Positions 16,318-25,800 of a stretch of 41,749 nt of DNA are shown here, piece after piece (position 1 is the stretch's first letter; every line of letters starts with the position of its first letter). The notes beneath the pieces were generated by a model, which did no database searches, was not told the DNA's origin, and saw nothing but the letters and a program-made list of their open reading frames with translations. This stretch comes from Saprospiraceae bacterium (GTDB lineage: Bacteria; Bacteroidota; Bacteroidia; Chitinophagales; Saprospiraceae): contig JALHQW010000064.1 of NCBI GenBank assembly GCA_022841745.1, positions 1 to 41,749 on the forward strand, in the 5' to 3' direction. A program made the position numbers and the translations under genes.

Positions 16318-16866
16318 TCAACTTTTATCCATCTCTCCCAATAGAATCAGTGCAAAAATAGCATAGTTGGCAATGTCGGCATAGTTGGCGTCGAGGCCCT
16401 CGGAGGCCAGGGTTTTCCCCTTGTTTTCCTCGATTTGCCTGATGCGCAGCAATTTCATCAAAATCAAATCGGTGATGGAGCTGATGCGCATGTCACGCCA
16501 AGCCTCCCCATAATCATGGTTTTTGGCAATCATCAGGTTGCGCACGGCATCCACCTGCTTCTCGTAATGTTTACGGGCAACGGCAGGCTCAAGTTCCAAT
16601 TCTTCTTCTTCCTTTAGCTCCAATTGGATAAGTGCCATGTAGGCGTAGTTGACGAGGCCGATGAAATCGCCTTCGATGGAATCTTCCACCATTTGCTTCG
16701 CCTTTTCGTCAATGCTGCGGATGCGCTTGGCCTTGATGAAAAGCTGGTCGGTCAAGGATGAGGGCCGTAAGATGCGCCAAGCAGTGCCGTAGTCGTGCGT
16801 CTTTTTCAAGAAAAGGTCTTCGCACCGTTTTACCACTGTATCGTATTGTGCCAATGTTTTTTCCAC
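16318..16866 (-). CDS. DUF1599 protein with two internal repeats
   Basis: A 182-residue protein made of two copies of the DUF1599 domain (about 8-83 and 101-176). The copies are plainly homologous: KTHDYGTAWRILRPSSLTDQ against KNHDYGEAWRDMRISSITDL, each followed by an RIR-x-IEE helix and a NYA segment. I chose the GTG at 16866, just before the first repeat; the frame is open to a TTG at 16935, so the start is uncertain. Both repeats keep HDYGxAW, which looks like a metal or nucleotide-binding helix. An all-alpha NTP-pyrophosphatase-like fold is a guess. It is adjacent to the DoxX-like gene and in the same block as cdaA. The function is unknown. Confidence 0.8.
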   Translation of the reverse strand: MEKTLAQYDTVVKRCEDLFLKKTHDYGTAWRILRPSSLTDQLFIKAKRIRSIDEKAKQMVEDSIEGDFIGLVNYAYMALIQLELKEEEELELEPAVARKHYEKQVDAVRNLMIAKNHDYGEAWRDMRISSITDLILMKLLRIRQIEENKGKTLASEGLDANYADIANYAIFALILLGEMDKS

Positions 16867-16941
16867 AAGCTGTTTTATTGCGCTGCAAAAGTCTATAACA
16901 AAGCAAGTAATTGCTGTTAATGCCAGGTTAACCAAGGGTTA

Positions 16942-17115
16942 ACGGCTGACGGTGGACGATGGACGATAGACGGAAAACGGTAGACGCTTAAAGGTCTAAA
17001 AAGTTACTGACAGGTCACCGTCCATCGTAATCCGTTCACCGTTCACCGTTCACCGTCCATCGCCCATCGCCCACCGTCCACCGTCCATCGCCCACCGTCC
17101 ATCGTCCATCGTTAT
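16942..17115. repeat. Large heptamer array with inverted arms
   Basis: The left arm, 16942-16986, is six heptamers of ACGRnnG type (ACGGCTG, ACGGTGG, ACGATGG, ACGATAG, ACGGAAA, ACGGTAG). The right arm, 17018-17115, is fourteen consecutive heptamers of YCGTCCA type (CCGTCCA, TCGCCCA, CCGTTCA and variants) with no phase slips. The arms are complementary and separated by 31 bases. The right arm runs into the stop codon of the M20 gene. This is the clearest array in the window. Confidence 0.92.
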
Positions 17116-18530
17116 CCCTTCTTCAGTTCATTGTAAAAGGAGTAATAATAAGGTATGGTCTCAATGCCCTTATAATAGTTGAACAGGCCATAATGCTCGT
17201 TTGGCGAATGGATGGCGTCGCTATTGAGGCCAAAACCCATGAGCACGCTGTCCACGTCCAATACGTCCTTGAACAAGGAGACGATGGGGATATACCCGCC
17301 TTCCCGCTTTGGGATGGGTTCTTTTCCGAAAGTCTTTGCCAATGCTTTGTGGGCTGCCTGGTACTCAGGTGTGTTGGTAGGTGTGACGCCCGGTTCTCCG
17401 CCATGCATTCTGATGACTTTCACTTGTACCGATGGCGGGGCCAATGATTTGAAATGCGCCTCGAACAGGTCGTAAATCTTCTCGCAACGTTGATGGGGTA
17501 CCAGGCGCATGGAGATTTTGGCAAAGGCTTTTGAAGGCAAAACAGTTTTGGAACCCTCACCTGTATAGCCCCCCCAAATACCGTTACAGTCCAGGGAAGG
17601 GCGGATGCTGGTGCGCTCCGTAGTGGTGTAGCCTTTCTCGCCCTGTACATCACCAATGGCAAGGTCTTCCATGTAGTCGGCAAGGCTGAACGGGGCCTTG
17701 TTCATGGCCTCCCTGTCCTTTTTGCTTTCGTTCAGCACATCGTCGTAAAATCCTGGGATGGTGATTTTGCCGTTCTTGTCAATCAATTTGTCAATCATGC
17801 CCGCCAATACGTTGATGGGGTTGGCTACGCCCCCGCCATAGACGCCGGAGTGTAGGTCACGGTTCGGCCCGGTCACTTCCACTTGGAGGTATGCGAGGCC
17901 CCGGACGCCCGTCGTGATGCTGGGCACGTCGTTGGCGATGATGCTGGTATCGGAGCAGAGCACTACGTCACAAGCCAGCTTTTTCTTGTTTTTTTCAACA
18001 AAAGGCCGGAAACTGGGCGAGCCGACTTCCTCTTCCCCTTCTATGCAGAACTTGACGTTGCAGGGCAGGGTATTTGTTTTCACCATCGCCTCGAATGCCT
18101 TGATGTGCATATAGGCTTGGCCCTTGTCGTCGCAGGAGCCACGGGCGAAGATGGCCCCCTGCGGATGCACTTTCGTCTTTTTGATAACAGGCTCAAATGG
18201 CGGCGAGGTCCAAAGGTCGAGCGGGTCGGGCGGCTGCACATCGTAGTGGCCATAGACAAGCACAGTGGGCAGTTTTTTGTCAATGATTTTTTCGCCGTAG
18301 ATGACCGGGTAGCCCTCCTTTGACTTGCCGTCCTTCTTATGGGAGGTAGGGCAGATTTCTACTTTTTCCGCTCCTGCGTCACGAAGGCTTTGGGCAACAA
18401 CCTCAGCAGTACGTAGCACGTCATCCTTGTATTTGGGGTCGGCACTGATGGAAGGGATGCGGAGCAGTTCGAGCAGTTCGTCAAGGAAGCGTTGCTTATT
18501 TTTTGCGATAAAATCTTGTGCTGGTTTCAT
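17112..18530 (-). CDS. M20 family dipeptidase
   Basis: Cytosolic zinc dipeptidase of the M20 (CNDP-like) family, 472 residues, with no signal peptide. Metal ligands are visible: H in LVYGHYDVQPPDP, D in RGSCDDKGQ, the EE pair in CIEGEEEVGS, D in VLCSDTSI, and the late H in NSDAIHSPNEHYG. The lid/dimerisation domain (about 205-360) contains GPNRDLHSGVYGG, typical of this subgroup. It hydrolyses dipeptides, with broad specificity inferred. It lies between the DUF1599 gene and cdaA on the same strand. Both spacers hold heptamer arrays, so co-transcription is uncertain. Confidence 0.92.
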   Translation of the reverse strand: MKPAQDFIAKNKQRFLDELLELLRIPSISADPKYKDDVLRTAEVVAQSLRDAGAEKVEICPTSHKKDGKSKEGYPVIYGEKIIDKKLPTVLVYGHYDVQPPDPLDLWTSPPFEPVIKKTKVHPQGAIFARGSCDDKGQAYMHIKAFEAMVKTNTLPCNVKFCIEGEEEVGSPSFRPFVEKNKKKLACDVVLCSDTSIIANDVPSITTGVRGLAYLQVEVTGPNRDLHSGVYGGGVANPINVLAGMIDKLIDKNGKITIPGFYDDVLNESKKDREAMNKAPFSLADYMEDLAIGDVQGEKGYTTTERTSIRPSLDCNGIWGGYTGEGSKTVLPSKAFAKISMRLVPHQRCEKIYDLFEAHFKSLAPPSVQVKVIRMHGGEPGVTPTNTPEYQAAHKALAKTFGKEPIPKREGGYIPIVSLFKDVLDVDSVLMGFGLNSDAIHSPNEHYGLFNYYKGIETIPYYYSFYNELKKG

Positions 18531-18724
18531 TTTTTATAGATTGCTTGGATAGTTGAATTGTTTGATTGTAGAGTAGCTAGGCAACAATTCAGCACCCACG
18601 ATTTTCGGCCAAAGATAGGTAAGCAGGTGTTTTCGATTGGTGAAAAAAAATAATTGCACCTGATGTTCCATCCCATCGCTAAACCAAGTTTTATGAATTT
18701 CCCGATTACCGCCATATAGCCCTG

Positions 18725-18766
18725 CAAATCACGATACACCAATCACGACTCACCAGTAACCAATTA
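18725..18766. repeat. Heptamer array after cdaA
   Basis: Six heptamers, caaatca, cgataca, ccaatca, cgactca, ccagtaa and ccaatta, run without slip and stop 3 bases before the cdaA stop codon. A G-rich stretch at 18541-18580 (TTGGATAG, TTGAATTG, TTTGATTG) may be a degenerated left arm. It also contains GAATTGTT paired with AACAATTC at 18592-18599... a weak hairpin. Confidence 0.6.
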
Positions 18767-18769
18767 CAC

Positions 18770-19570
18770 CTACAACTGTTGCGACATGAGCAGTTCGGAA
18801 AGCCGCCCTTCGTTGATGCTAAATTCGATTTTGCCACCTTCTGCAAAACTAATGGCACCAGACTCTTCCGAGACGATAAAGGCAGAAGCGCCACTTCGCT
18901 CTGATACACCCAGTGCTGCCCTATGCCGAAGCCCTGCTTTGGCTGGTAGTTGGGCGCTATCGGAAAGGGGAAGGATACAACTGGCTGCCAGGATTTTTCC
19001 CTTGCCGATGACTACTGCCCCATCGTGTAGGGGGCTTTCTTTTTGGAAAATGCTCAGCAGCAAGGATTGGCTGATATTGGCATCCAGCCGAACGCCGGAT
19101 TGAAGTATTGACTCCATTTCAAAGCTTTGTGAGAAAACGACAAGTGCCCCGATTTTCTCTTTTGACATTCTCAGCAAAGCTTGCTTTACCTCAATATTTG
19201 ACACTTCGTTGATGGGCCGCTTGTCGAGGTTGCGGGTGAGCCAGCGTAGCATGACATCGGTGCGGCGGCCCAGGGTCGTATTGCCGAGCATCAGTAGGAA
19301 GCGGCGTACTTCTGGCTGAAAAATGATGATGATGATGATGAACCCCACATTAACAAACTGGCTCAGTATCATCGTAAGCATGTCCATTTTTAAGATACCT
19401 ACCAGCCACCATAACACGTATATAATGACAATGCCAATGAAAATATTGAAAGCGATGCTGCCCTTCAACAACAGGTAAACCCGGTAGATGAGGTAGCCAA
19501 CGATGGCCACATCCAGTATATCCCAAAGGCTCACAGGCAGAAACCCGATTTCAAAAAGAAAGGTCATCAA
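18770..19570 (-). CDS. cdaA: Diadenylate cyclase CdaA
   Basis: Membrane-bound c-di-AMP synthase, 266 residues. Three N-terminal membrane segments occupy about 15-85, ending in the typical FQPEVRRFL junction. The DAC catalytic domain (about 105-245) has the DGA motif at 183-185 in SPLHDGAVVIGKG and the RHR motif at 215-217 in GLRHRAALGVSE, with SGAISFAEGG beyond. All catalytic residues are intact. c-di-AMP controls osmolyte transport and cell-wall balance in other phyla and is widespread in Bacteroidota. In Bacteroidota the gene often follows folP, but folP is not seen here. Instead the divergent neighbour is miaE. Confidence 0.93.
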   Translation of the reverse strand: MMTFLFEIGFLPVSLWDILDVAIVGYLIYRVYLLLKGSIAFNIFIGIVIIYVLWWLVGILKMDMLTMILSQFVNVGFIIIIIIFQPEVRRFLLMLGNTTLGRRTDVMLRWLTRNLDKRPINEVSNIEVKQALLRMSKEKIGALVVFSQSFEMESILQSGVRLDANISQSLLLSIFQKESPLHDGAVVIGKGKILAASCILPLSDSAQLPAKAGLRHRAALGVSERSGASAFIVSEESGAISFAEGGKIEFSINEGRLSELLMSQQL

Positions 19571-19696
19571 ATTAGGAATAATTATTTTTAGCGGTAAATA
19601 TGGCCATTTTTAATCTTTTCGTCGAAATCATAGGATTTTGGCAACAACCTGAGCGATCCAAAAAAATAGGCGCTAACGGATTTGGTAAGACCATCC

Positions 19697-19704
19697 TACA
19701 TTTG
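19697..19704 (+). promoter_or_regulatory. Possible -7 box for miaE
   Basis: TACATTTG matches TAnnTTTG and lies 43 bases before the miaE ATG. The nearest TTTG (19681) is only 12 bases upstream, too near for a standard -33 box. Confidence 0.35.
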
Positions 19705-19747
19705 CTGCTGAACAAGGCAGGCAAAAAACAGGCTGCCTTCATGCTTT

Positions 19748-20329
19748 ATGTTAGGATTAAAATTGCCTACAGACCCAAGATGGGTAAACCTTGCTGAAAT
19801 GGACTTGGCGGAGATTCTGACCGACCATGCCTATTGTGAACAAAAGGCGGCTACGTCCTGCATCTCGCTGATTCAGGGCTATCCTGACAAAACAGAGATG
19901 GTCAAGGAGTTAGCTCCCATCGTAACGGAAGAGTGGGGGCACTTCCGGTTGGTGCTGCTGGAGTTGGAGCGCCGCAACCTTAAGCTCGGCTACCAGCGCA
20001 AAGACGAGTATGTGAACGAACTATTGAAGTTTGAAAAAAAAGGCGGCGGCCGTGAGGAACGGCTCCTCGAACGGCTGCTTGTTTGTGCATTGATAGAGGC
20101 AAGGAGCTGCGAGCGTTTCCGGTTGCTTTCGCTGAACCTAACTGAGGATGACCTGAAAGAATTTTACCATAAATTCATGGTATCGGAAGCAGGGCATTAT
20201 CGGCTTTTCATTGATCTTGCAAAGACGTATTTCCCTGAGGACCAAGTCAAGGCAAGGTGGCAGGCCTACCTTGAAAAAGAAGCTGAAATATTACAGGGCT
20301 TGGAACTTCGTGGCGACCGAATGCATTAA
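19748..20329 (+). CDS. miaE: tRNA-(ms2io6A) hydroxylase MiaE
   Basis: Non-heme diiron monooxygenase of 193 residues that hydroxylates the isopentenyl group of 2-methylthio-N6-isopentenyladenosine at tRNA position 37. The four-helix bundle carries the diiron ligands: DLAEILTDHAYCEQKAATSC has the first Glu, EEWGHF the first ExxH, ALIEARSCERF a second Glu and VSEAGHYRLF the last ExxH. Length (about 190-200) is normal. The ATG at 19748 follows a TACATTTG box. Expression is probably independent of the divergent cdaA. Assignment to MiaE rather than ferritin-like oxidases rests on the conserved LGLKLPTDPRW N-terminus. Confidence 0.9.
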   Translation: MLGLKLPTDPRWVNLAEMDLAEILTDHAYCEQKAATSCISLIQGYPDKTEMVKELAPIVTEEWGHFRLVLLELERRNLKLGYQRKDEYVNELLKFEKKGGGREERLLERLLVCALIEARSCERFRLLSLNLTEDDLKEFYHKFMVSEAGHYRLFIDLAKTYFPEDQVKARWQAYLEKEAEILQGLELRGDRMH

Positions 20330-20632
20330 TTCAAAATATTTTTCTGAATTGTTACACGAGTATGAAACTTTTCGCCAATTTTTGCAAAAACGAAGAATGG
20401 CCACAAATGCCAGAACCAGCTTTTACGCTCGATCGTTGGCCAGAATGTAAGATAGTAGGGCTTTTTTCTTGACGCATTGTCCCTATTGGAATATGTGGCA
20501 ACTTTTTTGTTTAGTTTGGCGTAATTCTTAATATCAGAAATCAAGGAAATTCGTTTTTGAAAAAAATCAATTCTCGTGAATCATAAAGCTGACTACACAA
20601 TCCACAACCTCAAACCAAAAAACGATTAGGTT
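20330..20632. other. Spacer before rpoD with a possible small ORF
   Basis: This 303-base spacer contains a 36-codon frame (ATG 20362, TGA 20470-20472) starting MKLFANFCKNEEWPQMPEP, with no recognised homologue. Two TGGCCA sites flank its centre. The rest is AT-rich with a TTTAGTTTGG element near 20512 that is only a near match to a -7 box. I see no terminator or repeat array. The small ORF could be real, but nothing but its openness supports it. Confidence 0.25.
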
Positions 20633-21499
20633 ATGCGCCAATTAAAGATTACCAATAAAATTACAACCCGTGAAAGTCTTGCCTTAGACAAATACTTGAA
20701 CGATATTGGCAAGATTGACATGCTCACCGCAGAGGATGAGGCCGACCTTGCCCGCCGCATTAGGACCGGTGACCAAGATGCGCTCGAAAGATTGACTGAG
20801 GCTAATTTGCGTTTCGTGGTATCCGTTGCGAAGCAATACCAAAACCAAGGGCTTTCGCTTAGCGACCTGATCAATGAAGGAAACGTCGGCTTGATGAAAG
20901 CCGCCCGCCGTTTTGACGAAACCAAAGGATTCAAGTTCATCTCTTATGCTGTATGGTGGATTCGCCAATCCATTCTGCAGGCCATCGTAGAGTACTCCCG
21001 CATTGTGCGGCTCCCCCTCAACAAAGTGGGCTCCTATAACAAAGTGAACGAAGCGTTTATCTCTTTCGTGCAGGAGTTCGAGCGGGAGCCAACCGACGAA
21101 GAACTCGCTGAAATACTGGAACTGTCCACCAAGGAAGTCTCCAACCTGCTAAAAGGCAGCATCAGGCACGTATCGGTTGATGCCCCAATTGGCGGTGAAG
21201 ACAGTGACTCGACCATGCTCGACCTCATCGCAGATGCCGATGGCCAGCGACCTGACGATGCGCTCATGGATCAATCATTGAAGGATGAAGTGCAGGCAGG
21301 GCTTTCCATTCTGGCGCCAAGAGAGGTAGAAGTGCTATCGGCTTATTACGGCCTAAACGGGCACAAGGCGTTGACCTTGGAGGAAATTGGCGAACTTTAC
21401 TGTCTTACTCGTGAGCGGGTCCGTCAGATAAAAGAACGGGCCATCCGGCGACTTCGAAAGTCCTATAACCGAAATGCACTGAAATCCTACTTGGGTTGA
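20633..21499 (+). CDS. rpoD: Primary RNA polymerase sigma factor RpoD/SigA
   Basis: Primary sigma factor, 288 residues, directing transcription from TTTG/TAnnTTTG promoters. Region 1.2 starts [21 protein letters not shown], with no region 1.1, as is normal for Bacteroidota. Region 2 contains [33 protein letters not shown] and [15 protein letters not shown] (core binding and -10 recognition). Region 3 is [16 protein letters not shown]. The Bacteroidota acidic linker follows as [15 protein letters not shown]. Region 4 has the helix-turn-helix [29 protein letters not shown]. It should be essential. A strong terminator follows. Confidence 0.97.
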   Translation: MRQLKITNKITTRESLALDKYLNDIGKIDMLTAEDEADLARRIRTGDQDALERLTEANLRFVVSVAKQYQNQGLSLSDLINEGNVGLMKAARRFDETKGFKFISYAVWWIRQSILQAIVEYSRIVRLPLNKVGSYNKVNEAFISFVQEFEREPTDEELAEILELSTKEVSNLLKGSIRHVSVDAPIGGEDSDSTMLDLIADADGQRPDDALMDQSLKDEVQAGLSILAPREVEVLSAYYGLNGHKALTLEEIGELYCLTRERVRQIKERAIRRLRKSYNRNALKSYLG

Positions 21500-21520
21500 C
21501 GAACGATGAAAATAACAGGA

Positions 21521-21550
21521 AGCCTTGCCGGATTCGGCAAGGCTTTTTTT
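21521..21550 (+). terminator. Terminator of rpoD
   Basis: AGCCTTGCCG (21521-21530) and CGGCAAGGCT (21535-21544) pair perfectly around GATT and run into a T tract. It lies 21 bases after the rpoD stop. Confidence 0.93.
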
Positions 21551-21755
21551 GTGCGGCTATTTGAGCGAGCGTTTCTGGGTGAATTTATATTTTTCCAAAA
21601 AACACCCCCAATCTGTGTTGCGTTAAAGCAAAAATTTCAATTTTGCTTTTTCCTGACCGCAACTTACTTGATAGTCAAACTACTCATTTATGTCGAATAA
21701 TTTGTTGACGGTGAAGCGACTTAGACCTAAAATTGCCGACTAAATCAAAGCAAAG

Positions 21756-22430
21756 ATGATAGGAGTTGCCTTAGCGCTTTTGTTTATGGTGCTGCTTGCC
21801 TTGGTGATATTGACCGTAGGCATGAAGTTGATGCAGAACTATAGGCCGGGGCGAAATAAGATTCAGAAAGATTTGCAACAAATAAGGGCAGAATTAGCAC
21901 CCTTCGTTGCGGAGTTGGTGCCATTAACCTCAGAGGAGATGGAACAGCTTTCGTTTAACCAGGTCAAGCGGAATACCAAGAGTGGCATGATAAAATCCTC
22001 GAAAGGTGTCATCACGACCATCTACCACGAGCCGGTCGTGGCTTGGGCCTATAAACGTTACGTAAGCAAGGACGAGAATGGGCTGCTCTATGCCAGAACC
22101 CACAACCAAGAGTTCATCTATAGGTTAAAAAAAGGGGAAACAGAGATGGTGATTGGTGAAAAACTGATAGGGTTCCTCAATGATCAAGGAAAGGTGATGA
22201 ACCAAAAAGGTGACAAGCTGATTGCCCAGTTGAGTCAAAATTACGAAAACCAAGTTCTGCCGCTAAAGGTAAACGATAAATTGGTGGGCGGACTTGCCAA
22301 TCCTGAAAAAGGGCACAAAGGCAACACACGGGTTTTCCAGCATTTAGCCAAAATGGAGAAAGAAGAGGAGGAGTTGGTGCTTTCATTGTCCATTTTGGAG
22401 GCTGTCAAACGTGAAGTGAATATGAGATAA
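21756..22430 (+). CDS. Membrane-anchored protein of unknown function
   Basis: A 224-residue protein I do not recognise. Residues 1-26 (MIGVALALLFMVLLALVILT) form one membrane segment with no cleavage site, so the rest is probably tethered. The following region is rich in Lys, Glu and Gln, with HEPVVAWAYKRYVSK, then GETEMVIGEKLIGFL and QKGDKLIAQLSQ. The C-terminus (about 190-224) is a charged helix, EKEEEELVLSLSILEAVKRE. No catalytic motif is visible. It lies between rpoD's terminator and the leader of the giant adhesin, and its start is ATG preceded by AAAGCAAAG. It could be a stress or envelope accessory protein; the context does not decide. Confidence 0.6.
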   Translation: MIGVALALLFMVLLALVILTVGMKLMQNYRPGRNKIQKDLQQIRAELAPFVAELVPLTSEEMEQLSFNQVKRNTKSGMIKSSKGVITTIYHEPVVAWAYKRYVSKDENGLLYARTHNQEFIYRLKKGETEMVIGEKLIGFLNDQGKVMNQKGDKLIAQLSQNYENQVLPLKVNDKLVGGLANPEKGHKGNTRVFQHLAKMEKEEEELVLSLSILEAVKREVNMR

Positions 22431-22847
22431 ACGCCTTTCCGATGTAATTTCTTGAAAATCATGATGAAGGGTGCAAAAAAATGTAAAAAAATGTAGCATA
22501 TTGGTCAAAATAGATACATTTGGCCGTCAAACACCAATTCCCTTTTTCCGAATGTTAGAACAATCTATGCAGGTCAATCTAAAAACAGTATTATCCAAGG
22601 CTCCTTGTTCATTGCGAACTCAAGGGCACTCTCCAGTAGAATCCGATCCATATACTTACTGATAAAAGGTTTAACTACACACTTCGACATTCCAGCAAAA
22701 TAGGGAGGGAAAACGGTGAAGCATTGTTGTATTGGGGCAACTTCCAAGACAATTGCTCGTAATTTGAATTTTCAACAGGGAACATCCTTAGGAGGGATGC
22801 TTACTGTTCCATCAAATACTCAGTTTTACTCATCAAACTTCTGAAAC
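22431..22847 (+). promoter_or_regulatory. Leader region of the giant adhesin gene
   Basis: This 417-base spacer contains TACATTTG at 22515-22522, a good -7 match without a properly spaced -33 box. Near its end GGAA-CATCC (22779-22787) pairs with GGATG (22795-22799) and TTCC (22807-22810). Its loop holds AGGAGG, followed by an ATG at 22797. That ATG opens a 15-codon frame ending TGA at 22844, 3 bases before the adhesin start. If transcription begins near the TACATTTG, the leader is about 320 bases. A long frame at 22471-22662 is not credible as a gene. Confidence 0.4.
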
Positions 22848-25800
22848 ATGAAAGTTTCGTTACTTAACCAAACACCTATTCGAGATCTTGGTTTGTTGCG
22901 AAAAACACCCATTCAAGCTATTGTAGCATTGTTGCTGGTGTTTGGCTCGACACACTTCGCTTGGGCAGAAGGCTCAGTGGATCTCCTGACCCCTCCCTCG
23001 TCCAAAAGACTATGGCTGGACACTCGTGACCCTCAACAGTTCAAGGTATATGCCAACGCTGGTGAATTCATCAATGTGGGTTCCAGCCACTTGGGCTTCG
23101 ATGGTACAGGGTTTATTGGCATTTACCGACCTGACGGCACCCTCGCTATTACCTTCAATGACCTTGGCAGCACCAGCGGGCTTGCCATCATTGATAACCT
23201 CTCTGAGGAATTGGCGGGCCCAAATGGCGGTGGAACGACCAACGGACTTGGCTATACACCGGGCGTATTTTCTGCTGATATGGCAGGCGTTTGGACGGTT
23301 GTTTTTGACTATAACGTCAATTACAGGTCAACAGCCGATTTCACCAATATTGCCAACAACTTCCCGTGGACAAGGGCAGTAAACCAAGAGCAAGCCCATA
23401 GGAGGGCGATATTGGCTTGGGATATCACGATAACAACTGGTGCCGCCGGCAACCAACCCAACGCCGTGAGGCGACCAGGTAGGGTATATACGAACCAGTT
23501 CAATGGTTTGATCAACGGGAATGCTCCTGACAATACAACTTCCCCCACCTTTTATGTTATCACAAGGGATGGCTATCAGTATGAAGTGGACGTTGTTAAT
23601 GCCGATCCTTTCCGCTTCCCTATTTCTTCCAACTCCTTGGGTTTGGTACGTAAAGATGGTCAGAACTTTACGCCAGTTTATAAATCGCTCCTCGAAAATG
23701 CTTTTACCAGAAGTGCTGACCCTACAACTTGGGTGGATGGCAACATTTATTATTATGAGCCACAAGCTGCCGACAACAGCGACATCGGCTTGATCAACAA
23801 CAAGATTTTCTTGAACCTGCCAGACCCAACCTTGCCGGCAACCGCAATGGTTGTGGACATTTATGAGGGAACAAGAAGCGAACCTTACGAGGAGGCGTTG
23901 CCACATGAATTCATCCCGGCTGATCCTTCCCCAACGGTTTACACCACCTGGCTTTATTCGGCCGCTCCTCAGATACTTTCCTACAGCGTATTTGTGACAC
24001 CTGCAAATCCAGGTGGTCTGCCATGTGCTTCGGGTGGATACCTCTTCGGCAAGGGTGGGTATTTTGTCTTTGACTCAAATATTGGTGGCAACGTTACCCT
24101 CCAATTGGATATCAACAACAATGGCTCTTACAACGACCCTGTTGACGTTACCCTGCTGAGCGGCCTCAACGCTCCCCTGGACTCTGTTTATTGGGATGGC
24201 CATGATGGATTGGGTAACCCAATCCCTGTTCAGAACAATTTCCCATTGGTATGGCAAACTACTATACAATATGGTGAGATTCACATTGCCAATGCAGACG
24301 TAGAGAACAACTATGGTGGTGTTGAAATCAACTTGCTGAATCCACCTGCAGGCGATACAGGCCCTACAGATCTTTTCAATTTTGACCACACTTTGGTCAA
24401 TGGTACGATCAGTTGCCCGACACCGCCTTGTACCAACACTACACCGTTGTTGACGAATATCCCGTTTACTTACCAAAACAATTTTGGCAACGACAAGTAC
24501 CTGGACGAATGGACTTTTCGCCAAGGGGATACCTTGAACCAGGTGGATACCATTGACATACTGCTGGAATGCTGTGTGGTGCCTACCATCAGTTCTATAA
24601 TTGTAGGAGGGACACAGTGTGTTGGCCAAGACCTAATCCTTACTGCCACCAACACTGCTGCAGGTGTTGATACCATGACCTATGTTTGGACTGGTCCCGG
24701 CATTCCGGGAGGTCAAGTTTCGGGAGGCCCGATTACAGGATTAAGCACTATCAGCCTGAACCTACCCAACGTCCAGGCAAGTGCCTCAGGGCAATATACT
24801 TTGGTGGTGACCAATGTGGATGGTTGTACCTCCACGCCCGTTTCTATCAACTTAAATATTGGCCTCACCCCTGTTTTGACGGCAGGAACAGGTGGGGGCA
24901 GTTTCTGCCAAAACGACAATACTACCTTGGTTGCGAACAACTCTACGCCGGGCGTTGGCAGCATGACCTGTACTTGGTCTGGCCCAAATGGCTTCACCAC
25001 CATTCAGAACGTCAATGGAAGCGACCCGATTTCCGTACCGCTTACCAATATGAACAGTTCATTTTCGGGAACCTACACATTAATCTGTGTCACTTCGCCG
25101 GAGAACTGTTCCTCAAACTCAGTCAGTTTCAACGTTCAGGTAAATGAAACGCCAAGCATTGTAGGGCTTACTCCAAATGGGGCATTCTGTGAAGGGGCAT
25201 CGTTGACCTTGTCAGCAAGCAATGGCACGGCTGGCACAGGTGATATCCGCTATTTCTGGACTGGACCAAACGGCCCATTATTGCCAAACGGACCGCTACC
25301 AGAAAATGCTCAATACCAAGTCACAATTCCAAGCCTTTCGCTTTCAGATTCAGGCACCTATAGTGTTTACCTTGAGACACTGGGCGGTTGCAGGTCAACG
25401 ACGCAAACTGTGAACATAGCAGTGAATCCAGCACCCAATATCACGGTAACAGGAGGAGGTGATGCTTGCATAGGTCAGGACGTGACCTTGACTGCCTCCA
25501 ACAGCACTGCTGGTACTGGCCCGGTTTCCTATACTTGGACGATTGGCTCAGGTGTTGTGGTTGGAAGTGGCAGCGCAGGTGCTGGCTTGAACTGCATTCT
25601 TGAACTGAGCGATGTGACCCAAGCCAATTCAAGTACTTATACCATCACAAAGACCATTGATGCAACTGGCTGTTCTGCCACGGCTTCGACCACATTGAAC
25701 GTATTGCCGGGTTTGAACCTCGTTGACCTGACTCCAGATACGACCGTCTGCGAGTTTTCAAGTCTTCTCTTGACTGCCACCAACACAGTCAGCGCCGGTA

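Noticed and set aside
16942-17115. CRISPR array
   Set aside because: The units are 7 bases, contiguous and without spacers, and no cas genes are in the window.
19600-19797. 65-residue frame before miaE
   Set aside because: It overlaps the miaE start and the TACATTTG box and has no recognisable domain.
22471-22662. 63-residue frame in the adhesin leader
   Set aside because: Begins in a low-complexity A-rich tract and contains the possible -7 box.
23328-23906. 192-residue minus-strand frame inside the adhesin gene
   Set aside because: The forward frame is continuous with signal peptide, Ig repeats and sorting domain. The reverse frame shows no motifs.
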